In this document: positions 30,201 through 39,474 of the stretch, one piece after another
How positions within the stretch are numbered: position 1 is the stretch's first letter
Layout of the letters: each line of letters opens with the position of its first letter
From: an uncultured Clostridium sp.
Lineage (GTDB): Bacteria > Bacillota > Clostridia > Lachnospirales > Lachnospiraceae
DNA length: 64,000 bases
Assembly: GCA_945915475.1 (NCBI GenBank)
Contig: CAMEFI010000004.1
Location: 1-64,000, forward strand
Reading direction: 5' to 3'
Notes under the pieces: generated by a model
The model's input: the letters and a program-made list of their open reading frames with translations, nothing else
The model's database searches: none
What the model was told of the DNA's origin: nothing
Translations under genes and position numbers: made by a program

Positions 30201-31388
30201 CCCACTGCTTCCGGAAGTATTGGTATATCCACCTTCTGAAGATGTTGTGCCATCGCAATACTGAACTCCACCGGTATATACTGTTCTTGTACCTTTATCG
30301 GTACTATCTAATGTTGGATAAGAATCGGTGCCAATCTTCTGATACCACGCCTGAGTACCGTCTGTCACACCGTTGTTGAGGAGATATGTCGCTTTTCCAT
30401 TGGAAAAATCCGTTATTTCATATATTTCACAATTAGTAACATAAAATACTCCATTATCGAATGACTTGTATGCAATCTCTAAAGAATTATTCGTTAAAGC
30501 ATAACAATATTCCACAGAGCAGCCATTTTGTGCAGAAAATCCTGCTATCAACCCACACATTCCATAACCAAAGGAACATCCAAATTCTCCGCAAGTTTGA
30601 ACTGCTCCCATATTATAACCAACAATTCCCCCAACGTAATTATCGGTTGTTCCGCTAATACTTGCAGTCTTTCCCACATAACAATTCTTTACCACACCTT
30701 TTGCATAATTCTGTGCTACAATTCCTCCAACACCATAAAGAGAACTGGATTGTTCTCCCGAAAAAATACTGTTGCTATAACACTTTTCAATCGTTCCATA
30801 ATTATGCGAAACAATACCACCTACATTGCCCCCTTTCAACACAGACTCGGTGTAACAGTTAGAAATGGTTCCATAATTATAGGTTGCAATACCGCCACAT
30901 CCATAAACTTCACTTGACTTTGGAGAAAGATAAGACTGTACAACACCAACATTCTGCACTACTCCATTAGATCCAACATACCCAAATAATCCCCCATAGT
31001 ACTTCTTCTCACTAGTATATAAACCTTTTATTATATGACCATTGCCAGTAAAGGTTCCATTATATGGTTTATCACTAGATGTTGCAATGGGAACCCATAT
31101 ACTATCAGGAGTATTCGTAAGGGTACCATCACTTGCAATCTGTACATCTGTGTAAGAAATATCATTTTGTAAAGATGCACATATAGAAGTTCTATTATTA
31201 ACCGTAACTTCCGTTCTAAACCATTGCAGTTCTCCCGCTGATGTAATCAGATAGGGATTCTCTATGGTTCCACTACCTGCCGGCTCAACAGAAGTAACTT
31301 CAGCCTTTACATAACAGGGTAACATCATACACAGAAAGAAACCAATTAACCATATATGAAAATATCTTTTTCTCTTATTCCCCAACAT
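27210..31388 (-). CDS. Exported repeat protein: GLUG-like N-terminal region, repeated CxxC modules, BspA-type LRR C-terminus
   Basis: Signal peptide; GGLFGYVGSNGVVQNVGVV / GGIVSHNYGTIEKCYS; repeated YWxCSxCxKLFSD and HYGGxATCxxxAVCxACGAEYGE; C-terminal ADKAFANNKKLKSVTISKNITTIGKNAFSGCKNLKNIVI. Confidence 0.8.
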   Translation of the reverse strand: MLGNKRKRYFHIWLIGFFLCMMLPCYVKAEVTSVEPAGSGTIENPYLITSAGELQWFRTEVTVNNRTSICASLQNDISYTDVQIASDGTLTNTPDSIWVPIATSSDKPYNGTFTGNGHIIKGLYTSEKKYYGGLFGYVGSNGVVQNVGVVQSYLSPKSSEVYGCGGIATYNYGTISNCYTESVLKGGNVGGIVSHNYGTIEKCYSNSIFSGEQSSSLYGVGGIVAQNYAKGVVKNCYVGKTASISGTTDNYVGGIVGYNMGAVQTCGEFGCSFGYGMCGLIAGFSAQNGCSVEYCYALTNNSLEIAYKSFDNGVFYVTNCEIYEITDFSNGKATYLLNNGVTDGTQAWYQKIGTDSYPTLDSTDKGTRTVYTGGVQYCDGTTSSEGGYTNTSGSSGGTKQHKNLQLQKGTAATCTSTGTEDCYYCNACKKYYSDSEGKNQITGPSIIPKLSHSLSAIAKKEATCTEAGYEAYWKCSTCNKLFSDAEGTKKIATPVAIPALKHDLGQNRPVFTWNLAEDGKSYTSVTAEFTCSRDNETSGKIPLDIDISNDGKANCKTEGTITYTVSVSYNDGPTFTDTRELKQYGSHVPDSNMKDNGNGTHSYHCTVCDEDIDAQPHYGGTATCKKKAVCEACGAEYGEYGSHKLIKVLRQEATCTQAGYEAYWECSECGKLFSDEAGTNVIDEPIAIPVLGHDYGSSRPTFTWTMNEDQTEYTQVKATFTCSRDQKTSEQTCTLEEKSRTEATCDTDGVVVYKATAKVGDHVYTEEKSIVLKKLGHKLTEHKKVDATCEQDGREAYWSCSTCSKLYSDANATNEIAAPVVIDKLGHDWGSKKPVFTWKLAADGVTYTATAKFTCSRDQEVSDAITCTVTAKVEKKATCEVPGTTVYTASVTYNGSTYTDPKSVEVLKPHTYTDKPVDNGDGTHSLHCTECQKEIHGEAHYGGEATCTHRAVCAACGAEYGELGDHNLSRVTGKAATCTTDGFKTYWKCTVCNKLFSDSAASTRISEPEVIAATGHAYNEAPKFTWITGENGISYDEVTATFTCSECLEKKDEVCTVTMTETASTCTVKGKREYTASVQSDGIAYNDTKTITLPTIEHSYQDKPVPNADGTTHSLYCTECKEYISGEPHYGGTATCKQKAVCAACGAEYGELGDHQLVKVDGKEPTATEDGYKEYWTCSVCGAMFADEEGTKALNTPEIIPATGDSSGGEGKDTDDDEKNVNPPQGGDAGQGNQPQSPGTTQEPQPQPAATGDSLNVAGGQITYKVTNAAKQEVQYTSNKTTQKKVVVPDTVTVDGITYTVTSVADKAFANNKKLKSVTISKNITTIGKNAFSGCKNLKNIVIKSTKLKKIGKKAFKGIHKKAVIKVPKKQYAKYKKLFKKAGLSKTVRIKK

Positions 31389-31410
31389 ATAATAACCTCC
31401 GTTTCAAAAA

Positions 31411-31441
31411 AGCAGCCTCAGGAAATTCTCCTGAGACTGCT
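31411..31441 (-). terminator. Terminator downstream of the 2078-aa gene
   Basis: AGCAGcCTCAGGA-aattc-TCCTGAGaCTGCT, then TTTTTT on the minus strand. Confidence 0.8.
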
Positions 31442-31459
31442 CATTTGCATATCCTTGTT

Positions 31460-34400
31460 TTAGATGTTAAATCTTGTTCGATCTGTTACATCCAACACAC
31501 TCTTTGATTTTACAATATAATACTGCGGTAAATCCATTGTAGTATTATCTGTTAAGTCAAATAAATGCTGTGCTAACATAATCTTGATACGAACATGCGC
31601 TGTCTTACCTTTACCATCTTTTGCATAAATTACAAGATAAGTGTAATTATTATATGGTGCAAAGTAATCGACTGGCGAATTATTATCATTCGTATCCACT
31701 GCTGCATTCAAAGCAAGTTTACTTTGCGGATCATCTGCATCTTTCGGAACAGGAACCCTCAATGTGGTAGTTTCATCTCCTGTCACCTTATATACATATT
31801 TATCCGTTGTGCTCGGTACAAGATTCTTAACCTTTGCAGACATCAAATTATATTTGTCTGTAACAATCGGGTTCGAATTTTTTAAAGTTGTTAGATAGTC
31901 TTCATCATTCAATAATGAACAACCGTTCGGGTTACTCTTTGTTCCTAAAGTCTCTTCATCATGCACAGATAAATCTTTTGTATAATGATGAATCAATACG
32001 TGGTTATAATCGTCTGTAAATCGATCCGAATAATCTGCTACATACTTTGTCTCTTCTCCCGCTGTACCAGTCTTATATGGCTGTGTATTACCATCATAAT
32101 TCAAGTCATAGAACATATAAACATCCGACAACCCTGATAACTCATTAAAGCGGACATCAAAATCAAACTCCGGAATACTATTAATATCATCTAATGTATA
32201 TATATAATTTCCGTCACTATCCAACTTCAAATCACTCTTTGAATTTTCTGTTATCTTCTTATGATTCTTATCATATAAAGTAATCTTTGGCTTAGAGGCC
32301 GACTTTCTTACAGCATCAACTGCAATGTTCATGTATAACTTACGCTCGTCATTATTCTGTTTACCCGGACCAGTTACCCGTGAATGACCAGCTCCACAAT
32401 AATGTACCGTTCCTTCTCCAGAATGATATGTATAGATAAAGTAACTATCCATGCCATCCTTTGGTGAAGCAGCAAATAGGGAACTCTTTTTCTCCGCTGA
32501 ACTAGTAGAATCATTTCCCTCTTTATCTGTAGCCGCCAAGGTGTACCATACTGTCATATTGGAATCTTCCAAATCTGCCGCAAATGCCTGCACATGTGTC
32601 GGTGAAACCGTAAGAGAATCTCCCAAGCCATACGGATAGGTTGTAACAATACCCTGATTAACTCGTTGTACTTTATCAGTTCCTCTTATTTCATCAAAAT
32701 CATTACCAACTATCGTCGGATTCGACTGAGCAAAATGATACCAATTATACTTTGCATATTTATACGGACACGAATTACCATTGTCTTCTGTTCTAAATAA
32801 GCTTGCGCCATCTGTTAACCCAACTAACGACAAATAATTTTTATTACCAAAATTAACATTTGGTATACTTTCCATCTCGGACTGCCAAATAATCCTCTCC
32901 TGTAATGCCTCACCTTCTCTCTGCTTAATAGAAATTGGTGTCATATAATACTTTGATCTAGTACCAACTGTAGAAGAATCAAATTTCAAGAATGGATATT
33001 TTAATTTTCCGGTTATCGTAACACTACCCGAATCAATCGCAATGGACTTAGACCCATCCACAAATCCACCCTCACCAACTGTCCCCATATTTTTCCAATT
33101 ATAATTCTCATATATCATAAGATTAGTAGGAACTACCGTTTGGGTTGTTGATTTGATTCCCGCTTCTAAATCAGCCTGTGTATCATACATTTCAAGTGTG
33201 ATAGTAACCGTTCCATTCTGTACAGAACTATTTTCATCGTAAGAATACTCTGCAACCGGATATAATTCTTTAATAGTTGATGTCGATGTTGGTGTCAAAC
33301 CAGTATTATCTCTCACCAATTTAATGGTTGTATTTTTATTAGTAACAGTTACCGGTCCGTAGGTCACATTTGAAGTCTGACTCGGCCAAACATTATATTT
33401 GTCTGTGTTCCACGGAGATGTAATATACACTTCTTTAGTTACATAATCCGTCGTAACGGTTGTATCACCAGTCGTATTCTTCGTCATATCAAGACTCACG
33501 TGATAACGATCCTGTCCAAAGGTGGTTCTTAATTGGGTTGTTAAATTAAACGCACCATCGGCTGGATCTGCAAATTTTGTCATAGAATCATGCGTCAAAA
33601 GAACAGTTCCACCATCCTTCACATAAGTTTTAATCTGACCACATTCATCCACAGTTAAATCTTTATCATTAAAGTTATTCGCAAAACCAAGAACCATCAA
33701 ATCGTAATTGTTACCAATCCAATCACCTTCAGTACAGGCATAACGAGAATATTTCCTATAGAGATTATAATAATCTACAACTTCATCCTGTAAATCAACC
33801 CAAACTTCATAATTTGTTCTATAATCGCTCTCCTGTTTAGTATGATCTATATAAATAAAATAATATCCATAAGACTCCGTATCAATCCAGTACTGCACTG
33901 CATCTGGTCCTGAAACATAAGCACCACCTCGTTCCAATTTACCCGTCTCTGGAACTGTAGCCTTATACTCGGTTAGAATGGAATCCATATTCTTTTTAGC
34001 ATCTGATTTTGCAGCCTTTTCCTTTGCCTTCTCATATAAATCATAATATTTATCAGCCAGATTTTTATAATACTCTACCCAGGTCATATCACTAGTCGCC
34101 TCTGCTTTTGTGATGTCCCCATTCTCATTCTTACGTTCCACACCGTTCTTATTCAGATTACTATTGGCATCCAGCATCTTAACCGGTACATAAGTTGTAA
34201 CATCCTGATTATTCTCATCCTTTGTAACAACCTCTGTTCCATTTGCCTTTACAATTTTAGAAATATCATTCAATTCATTCAAATAGAGAATATCCAAAGA
34301 AAAATTATAATCCTCTGCTAAGTCATATGCGTAATTCGAACTATAATTTTCTGCTCCTTGTCCCTCAACATCATGAGTACCTTGTTTCGGACCATTAGAA

Positions 34401-37400
34401 TCATATTTGTTAATACCAAATTTATGCATATGTTTTCCTAAATAATAAGAACTAGGAAGATTAGAAGCATCGCCAGCTACTCCATTTGTTGCTTCCGTCT
34501 TATTTACATTCATTTCGCCGGAAGGTCCTGGATCCATATTGTAGTTCATACGAAAACCAGACCATTGACAATCAGGGCAAAGATATAACGTATAAGTATT
34601 TTGTCCACTCTTAGCTGCTTCATAACTTTCAACCGGCATAACCTGCAGTACACGGACATCCTTTTTCTCTACATTTTCATCTCTCTTATAATATGCAAAT
34701 CCTGTTCGGACATCTCTGGGTGCTACAGTCTGCTGAGTTCCAATTGTGGAAGCAATGACCTTCCAACTAATCAGACCATAGAAATCACTCTGTTCAAACT
34801 GGTACACCAAATCAACAGCCGAGCCTTTATTGGTGATATTCTTTGTATCTACCTTTTCATCTGCATCAAAAGTTCCATTACCATCCTTATCAACATACAA
34901 GTCAGCAACCATATTCTGATAGGTATTATCATTCGTTAATCCACTAACTGAAATTGTCATTTTACCATTTTCAGCTGTATAGTGCGTCGTTGCGTCCTCT
35001 AAAGAATAATCCTTAGGAGCATTCCGAACCTGAACAGTCGGTCTCAAAATTGATGCATCTATACAAGAAAGAATCTTCTGATTAATCTCATCTGTATAGC
35101 GGGTAATATATGCTGTAATTCCATATATACCTTCATCATTTGATTCATTAACAACATGACCATCTGACACATCCATACCCCAATATATGCTTTTAACGGA
35201 TGCATTATTTTTTACGGATTCATCAATCTTACCATACTTATCCGGAGCATATTTTTTATATGCATAATCTAACAGTGCATACATATTAGATGTTGGATCA
35301 ATTAAATGATTAGATAATTTCGCCAATTGGGACTTATCATAAATTGCCTCATATGCAGTTGTTACATCGCTTCCAAAGATAATCGGCATACCTGCATCAA
35401 TATAATCCTGTAATTCCTGATACTTTGTTGCAGTGAGATCATTACCATTATATACCGTAGAAGTTCCAACCTTGGTACCTCCCTGTCGATAAACTCCATA
35501 TCCTATATCATCCGGGACATCCGCAACTGCCGTTCCACCTTCGTAATAAGTTCCGTACAATGTTTTGTTATAGGCACCTTGCATTGTAACTAAACCACCT
35601 GTATGTGTATACATATCATAATTGGTTGCAATCTTTTCCGATGCAGCTAACAATTGATTAAACGCATCTGATCCATATGCACCATTTGCCTTCGAACTAA
35701 ACACATTTTCTAAATTGTGTGGTACTAATGCCGAAAAATCACCACCAATATATACCAAATCATAAGTATCGAGAACAACCTCTTTCGTAGAAATAAATTC
35801 TTCCGTAGACATCTGATCCAGCTCAATCTGACTATATTTCAATCCAGTTGCATATGCAATTCTTGCAATAGAAAGTTCAAATGCATAATACTCCTCATCA
35901 CCTACAACCTGTTCTGGTGTTTTTTTCAAAACACTTGCGGGCTTCTTATAGTAATTACCTTTCACACCATTAAAAACATTTAAAAAATTGGCATCCATTC
36001 CCTTAGAGTCCGATTCTGCGACCTCCGTATCAATCGGATAACAAGGCTGAATCTCCAATACCCGGTATTTCTTACCATTACGCCCATTCGTCTCTGACCC
36101 CCGGTAGTTTGAACCATTCAATATTTCAGAAACCTTACTGGCTCCTGCTGCTTCCAACGCCTCCGTTGCGAAGAAACCATTCTTAACAACTAAGGTGCGT
36201 TCTGGATTCACCGGTTCATTTGTAGCACTTGTAACCAAATTTTTATATAACTCAGAATAAAGGTTCATAGTACCAGTTATACCATTATCCTTTGGATCCA
36301 CATTCGCAGCATCAAAGATAATAAACTGTGTTCCATTCGCTAAATCCACAATAGCATTCTTAATATCATCTGAAATCGTCTCGCTAATAATACTATCTTC
36401 AATGATAACAAAATCATAACCGGATTTAAGTTTATCTGCGGTCAACGCTGCAGCATCCGTTGAATTACTCAAATCAATATCTTCTATAGAATAATATGCC
36501 GGATTCTTAAGAAATTCTGCTTCTGATTCTTTCGTTGCGTAAGCATCCTTTAATTTTCCAAGACTTCCATTATAATAAGTTGCCGTGGTGCAATAAGTCT
36601 CCCACTCGGTATCAGTTGTTCCTGAACCTTCTGTCGGTTTTGCCTGCCATGTATCATAGCCCGGATAATTTTCAATATTTCCATAATACAAAGCGGATTT
36701 ATCAGCATTAATGATTCTGTTTGTAATCCAATCCATCTCTAATGCTTTCGCTCGAGTCGCCTCTATATCAACACTACCATCTGCCTTAGTTACCACCTCT
36801 GTCTTTCCGGATTTACGGAGTCGTAATATCTTTCCGGATGACTTTCCATTCAATGTCTTTGCAAAGAAATGAGATGACCCTTTACCTTCCAAAAAATCTT
36901 CAATCGTCTGCGTCTTACTCCAACTAAATACTGGTGAATACAAATATCTGTCTGCAATCAGATTAATTACTGTTCGATATGTACTTTCTGATGTATTACC
37001 ACCGGAAGATGAATTAGTGATATCGTCCAAAATAATCGGCTTATGATTCGTTCCAGAATACTCATCTTTGATATAGCTATACAAACTGTCTGACATTGCA
37101 GAACTATCCGTATAGGAATTCTGTGCTGGCGATTCAATATATAACAAATCTGCATCGGATAACAAGCTTGCTACAGAATATGTTGCCGCATCATAAGAAG
37201 ACACACTATTTGCATAACCACTCGGTAAGCTCACACCTGCAAGTTCACTTATCAACGCATTCTGCTTCACCGTAGAATTAACCGGTAATGTAATAACACG
37301 TACAGTTCCAGCCTTCATTGTCTCTTTTCCTGCTTCATGCGCTGTTGGATCTGCATAAGCATCAATTACAAGATTCTTAAAATTACCTGTTGAAACATAC

Positions 37401-37696
37401 TGATCAATCGCATTTTCACTATAATTTAAATCACTCTTACTCATGGAATATGGAATCATATGTACAATATTGAAACAATAATTATCCGTATAGGAATCCT
37501 GAATAATCAAGTCAATATTAGACATATATACCAAATCATCTAATTTTGATGAACGTTGTGTTACTCCCGTTTCAATCTTTTCTGAATCACCTTGTTTACC
37601 TACTCCAGCAATTGTATAAGCCGCAACAGAAGCTGCCAGAGTGACTGTCAGAAGTAATGCAATTGTAATTAGAAGTTTTTTCTTGTTTTTTAACAT
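31460..37696 (-). CDS. Giant exported protein, DUF5057-like
   Basis: 2078 aa; N-terminal signal/anchor KNKKKLLITIALLLTVTLAASVAAYTIAG; repeated segments such as VLEIQPCYPID, YDLVYIGGDFSALV, YDLMVLGFANNFNDKDLTVDECGQIKTYVKDGGTVLLTHD. Confidence 0.65.
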   Translation of the reverse strand: MLKNKKKLLITIALLLTVTLAASVAAYTIAGVGKQGDSEKIETGVTQRSSKLDDLVYMSNIDLIIQDSYTDNYCFNIVHMIPYSMSKSDLNYSENAIDQYVSTGNFKNLVIDAYADPTAHEAGKETMKAGTVRVITLPVNSTVKQNALISELAGVSLPSGYANSVSSYDAATYSVASLLSDADLLYIESPAQNSYTDSSAMSDSLYSYIKDEYSGTNHKPIILDDITNSSSGGNTSESTYRTVINLIADRYLYSPVFSWSKTQTIEDFLEGKGSSHFFAKTLNGKSSGKILRLRKSGKTEVVTKADGSVDIEATRAKALEMDWITNRIINADKSALYYGNIENYPGYDTWQAKPTEGSGTTDTEWETYCTTATYYNGSLGKLKDAYATKESEAEFLKNPAYYSIEDIDLSNSTDAAALTADKLKSGYDFVIIEDSIISETISDDIKNAIVDLANGTQFIIFDAANVDPKDNGITGTMNLYSELYKNLVTSATNEPVNPERTLVVKNGFFATEALEAAGASKVSEILNGSNYRGSETNGRNGKKYRVLEIQPCYPIDTEVAESDSKGMDANFLNVFNGVKGNYYKKPASVLKKTPEQVVGDEEYYAFELSIARIAYATGLKYSQIELDQMSTEEFISTKEVVLDTYDLVYIGGDFSALVPHNLENVFSSKANGAYGSDAFNQLLAASEKIATNYDMYTHTGGLVTMQGAYNKTLYGTYYEGGTAVADVPDDIGYGVYRQGGTKVGTSTVYNGNDLTATKYQELQDYIDAGMPIIFGSDVTTAYEAIYDKSQLAKLSNHLIDPTSNMYALLDYAYKKYAPDKYGKIDESVKNNASVKSIYWGMDVSDGHVVNESNDEGIYGITAYITRYTDEINQKILSCIDASILRPTVQVRNAPKDYSLEDATTHYTAENGKMTISVSGLTNDNTYQNMVADLYVDKDGNGTFDADEKVDTKNITNKGSAVDLVYQFEQSDFYGLISWKVIASTIGTQQTVAPRDVRTGFAYYKRDENVEKKDVRVLQVMPVESYEAAKSGQNTYTLYLCPDCQWSGFRMNYNMDPGPSGEMNVNKTEATNGVAGDASNLPSSYYLGKHMHKFGINKYDSNGPKQGTHDVEGQGAENYSSNYAYDLAEDYNFSLDILYLNELNDISKIVKANGTEVVTKDENNQDVTTYVPVKMLDANSNLNKNGVERKNENGDITKAEATSDMTWVEYYKNLADKYYDLYEKAKEKAAKSDAKKNMDSILTEYKATVPETGKLERGGAYVSGPDAVQYWIDTESYGYYFIYIDHTKQESDYRTNYEVWVDLQDEVVDYYNLYRKYSRYACTEGDWIGNNYDLMVLGFANNFNDKDLTVDECGQIKTYVKDGGTVLLTHDSMTKFADPADGAFNLTTQLRTTFGQDRYHVSLDMTKNTTGDTTVTTDYVTKEVYITSPWNTDKYNVWPSQTSNVTYGPVTVTNKNTTIKLVRDNTGLTPTSTSTIKELYPVAEYSYDENSSVQNGTVTITLEMYDTQADLEAGIKSTTQTVVPTNLMIYENYNWKNMGTVGEGGFVDGSKSIAIDSGSVTITGKLKYPFLKFDSSTVGTRSKYYMTPISIKQREGEALQERIIWQSEMESIPNVNFGNKNYLSLVGLTDGASLFRTEDNGNSCPYKYAKYNWYHFAQSNPTIVGNDFDEIRGTDKVQRVNQGIVTTYPYGLGDSLTVSPTHVQAFAADLEDSNMTVWYTLAATDKEGNDSTSSAEKKSSLFAASPKDGMDSYFIYTYHSGEGTVHYCGAGHSRVTGPGKQNNDERKLYMNIAVDAVRKSASKPKITLYDKNHKKITENSKSDLKLDSDGNYIYTLDDINSIPEFDFDVRFNELSGLSDVYMFYDLNYDGNTQPYKTGTAGEETKYVADYSDRFTDDYNHVLIHHYTKDLSVHDEETLGTKSNPNGCSLLNDEDYLTTLKNSNPIVTDKYNLMSAKVKNLVPSTTDKYVYKVTGDETTTLRVPVPKDADDPQSKLALNAAVDTNDNNSPVDYFAPYNNYTYLVIYAKDGKGKTAHVRIKIMLAQHLFDLTDNTTMDLPQYYIVKSKSVLDVTDRTRFNI

Positions 37697-37737
37697 ATTC
37701 TTTCTCCTTTATAAATATACAACCTCATATATCTCAC

Positions 37738-38844
37738 TCATGGGGCAGGTGTTGGTGTACTCGTTCCGGTCCACTTATACAACAACTGTGGTTTCGTAGT
37801 TAACACATTATTATTCCTGAAATTAACAGTTTCTTTAAACTTGTATTGTTTAGTAGAATATTTACTATCCTGAATAATCATATCAACATCCATTGAATTA
37901 TTATCCGGACTTGCACTGATATATAATTCGTCAATATTGCTGGAAACTAATCCCTTCACATTACGTCTTTTTGTTGACTTATCATATGTTGTAAGTTTAT
38001 CGATTGCTTCAACAGCCTTTGCATACCGATGATCTGAATCCGGAACTGTTATGGAGCCGTCGTTATCGAACCGATACATATACAGAAATCCGTCTTTATC
38101 ATCATACTTAAATATAACGTAATTCTTCTTCTCAGTACTCTTTGTAACAACCTCTACATTAAATGTTTCCGTACTTCCTATTTTCTTCTGTGTAACCGTT
38201 TCTGTACTATCAGCTACTGTATCAGACATACTATACTCAATATAAATATACTTAGGCATGACATAATACTTAGTTGCTCCATCCAGAATACGGAATGATT
38301 TCAAGATTGCTCCCGTACTCTGATCCTCATCAATGGAATTAACAGTTGTTATATTTCCTGATCCATCTCTAACATTCGTATCATCTGCTACAGGATATTT
38401 CTCATTTTTTTCATTGTATAGATAGCCATTGGTATAATCAACAATAACCTTACGAGAATTCAAATTCGGCTGATTCTGCAGCTGATAATTAGGATAGTTT
38501 TCTGAAATGTAATACAATTTACTTGCATCCACACTACTGCCCAAATCCGCAAACATGGAAGTTGCTGTGGATTTGTCAATAACCTTATCCGTTGCATTAT
38601 ATTCATATCCTTTGTCATCAACCGGCTGAACTCTTACATAAGTTGCCTGCATTAATATATCTGCAAGCTGATAATATATTCTTTGTGCTTCATCCTGATT
38701 CTGAATATCTCTTGATACCCTGTCTTGTGAATGTAATGTTGTTGTTAGAAAAGATCCAAGTGCAACCATAATAATAGCCAAAATTGCAATCGACAACAAC
38801 AACTCAATCAAAGAGAAGCCTTTATTCTTCTTGTTTTTTATCAT
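37738..38844 (-). CDS. GspJ/PulJ-like minor (pseudo)pilin
   Basis: Class III signal KKNKG^FSLIELLLSIAILAIIMVALGSF. Confidence 0.8.
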   Translation of the reverse strand: MIKNKKNKGFSLIELLLSIAILAIIMVALGSFLTTTLHSQDRVSRDIQNQDEAQRIYYQLADILMQATYVRVQPVDDKGYEYNATDKVIDKSTATSMFADLGSSVDASKLYYISENYPNYQLQNQPNLNSRKVIVDYTNGYLYNEKNEKYPVADDTNVRDGSGNITTVNSIDEDQSTGAILKSFRILDGATKYYVMPKYIYIEYSMSDTVADSTETVTQKKIGSTETFNVEVVTKSTEKKNYVIFKYDDKDGFLYMYRFDNDGSITVPDSDHRYAKAVEAIDKLTTYDKSTKRRNVKGLVSSNIDELYISASPDNNSMDVDMIIQDSKYSTKQYKFKETVNFRNNNVLTTKPQLLYKWTGTSTPTPAP

Positions 38845-38859
38845 ATATAGCCCCTCCTA

Positions 38860-39459
38860 TCACTTACTTGTTGTACTTTGTATAGTACCTTTATTGATAT
38901 AATATTGCGAACCATTTGAAGCACTGCCATCGTAATCCACAGAAAAATGATTACCCGTTGTTTTATCCAGATAAATTCTTCCCGCCACACTACCATCTGC
39001 CATATAGAATATGTACTCACCTGCTCCATATGTCACAGCACCTGTAGACTTATCAAACTCAATATACCATTTCTTATTGGTGTCTCCATAACCGCTTTTT
39101 AACTGACTACTATCAGACGGTACATAAGAAATCTTTGAAGTTTGCCAATCCATAGTTCTCGTCCACTTATTAATCATTGCTGAATCCTTCGTTGTTGCAG
39201 TACCTGAACTTTTATCTATTACAGTGTAAGTAAAACCTTTATCTTCCCACTCCATCTCCGCATACATCATGCCTTTTGATGACGTTGATTTTGTTCGTAG
39301 CCAGGTATTGGACAATTGTGAATTAAAAGACTGAATGCCATCTCTTACTTTAGCCTTATAGATCAATCCAATTGAAACTGCAGCCAAGCCGGATAAAATC
39401 GCCATAATTGCAATTACGACTAACATTTCAACTAAAGTATATCCCTTGTTTTTCTTCAT
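38860..39459 (-). CDS. GspH/G-like minor prepilin
   Basis: MKKNKG^YTLVEMLVVIAIMAILSGLAAVSIG; start at ATG 39459. Confidence 0.82.
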   Translation of the reverse strand: MKKNKGYTLVEMLVVIAIMAILSGLAAVSIGLIYKAKVRDGIQSFNSQLSNTWLRTKSTSSKGMMYAEMEWEDKGFTYTVIDKSSGTATTKDSAMINKWTRTMDWQTSKISYVPSDSSQLKSGYGDTNKKWYIEFDKSTGAVTYGAGEYIFYMADGSVAGRIYLDKTTGNHFSVDYDGSASNGSQYYINKGTIQSTTSK

Positions 39460-39474
39460 AATTACAATCACCGC

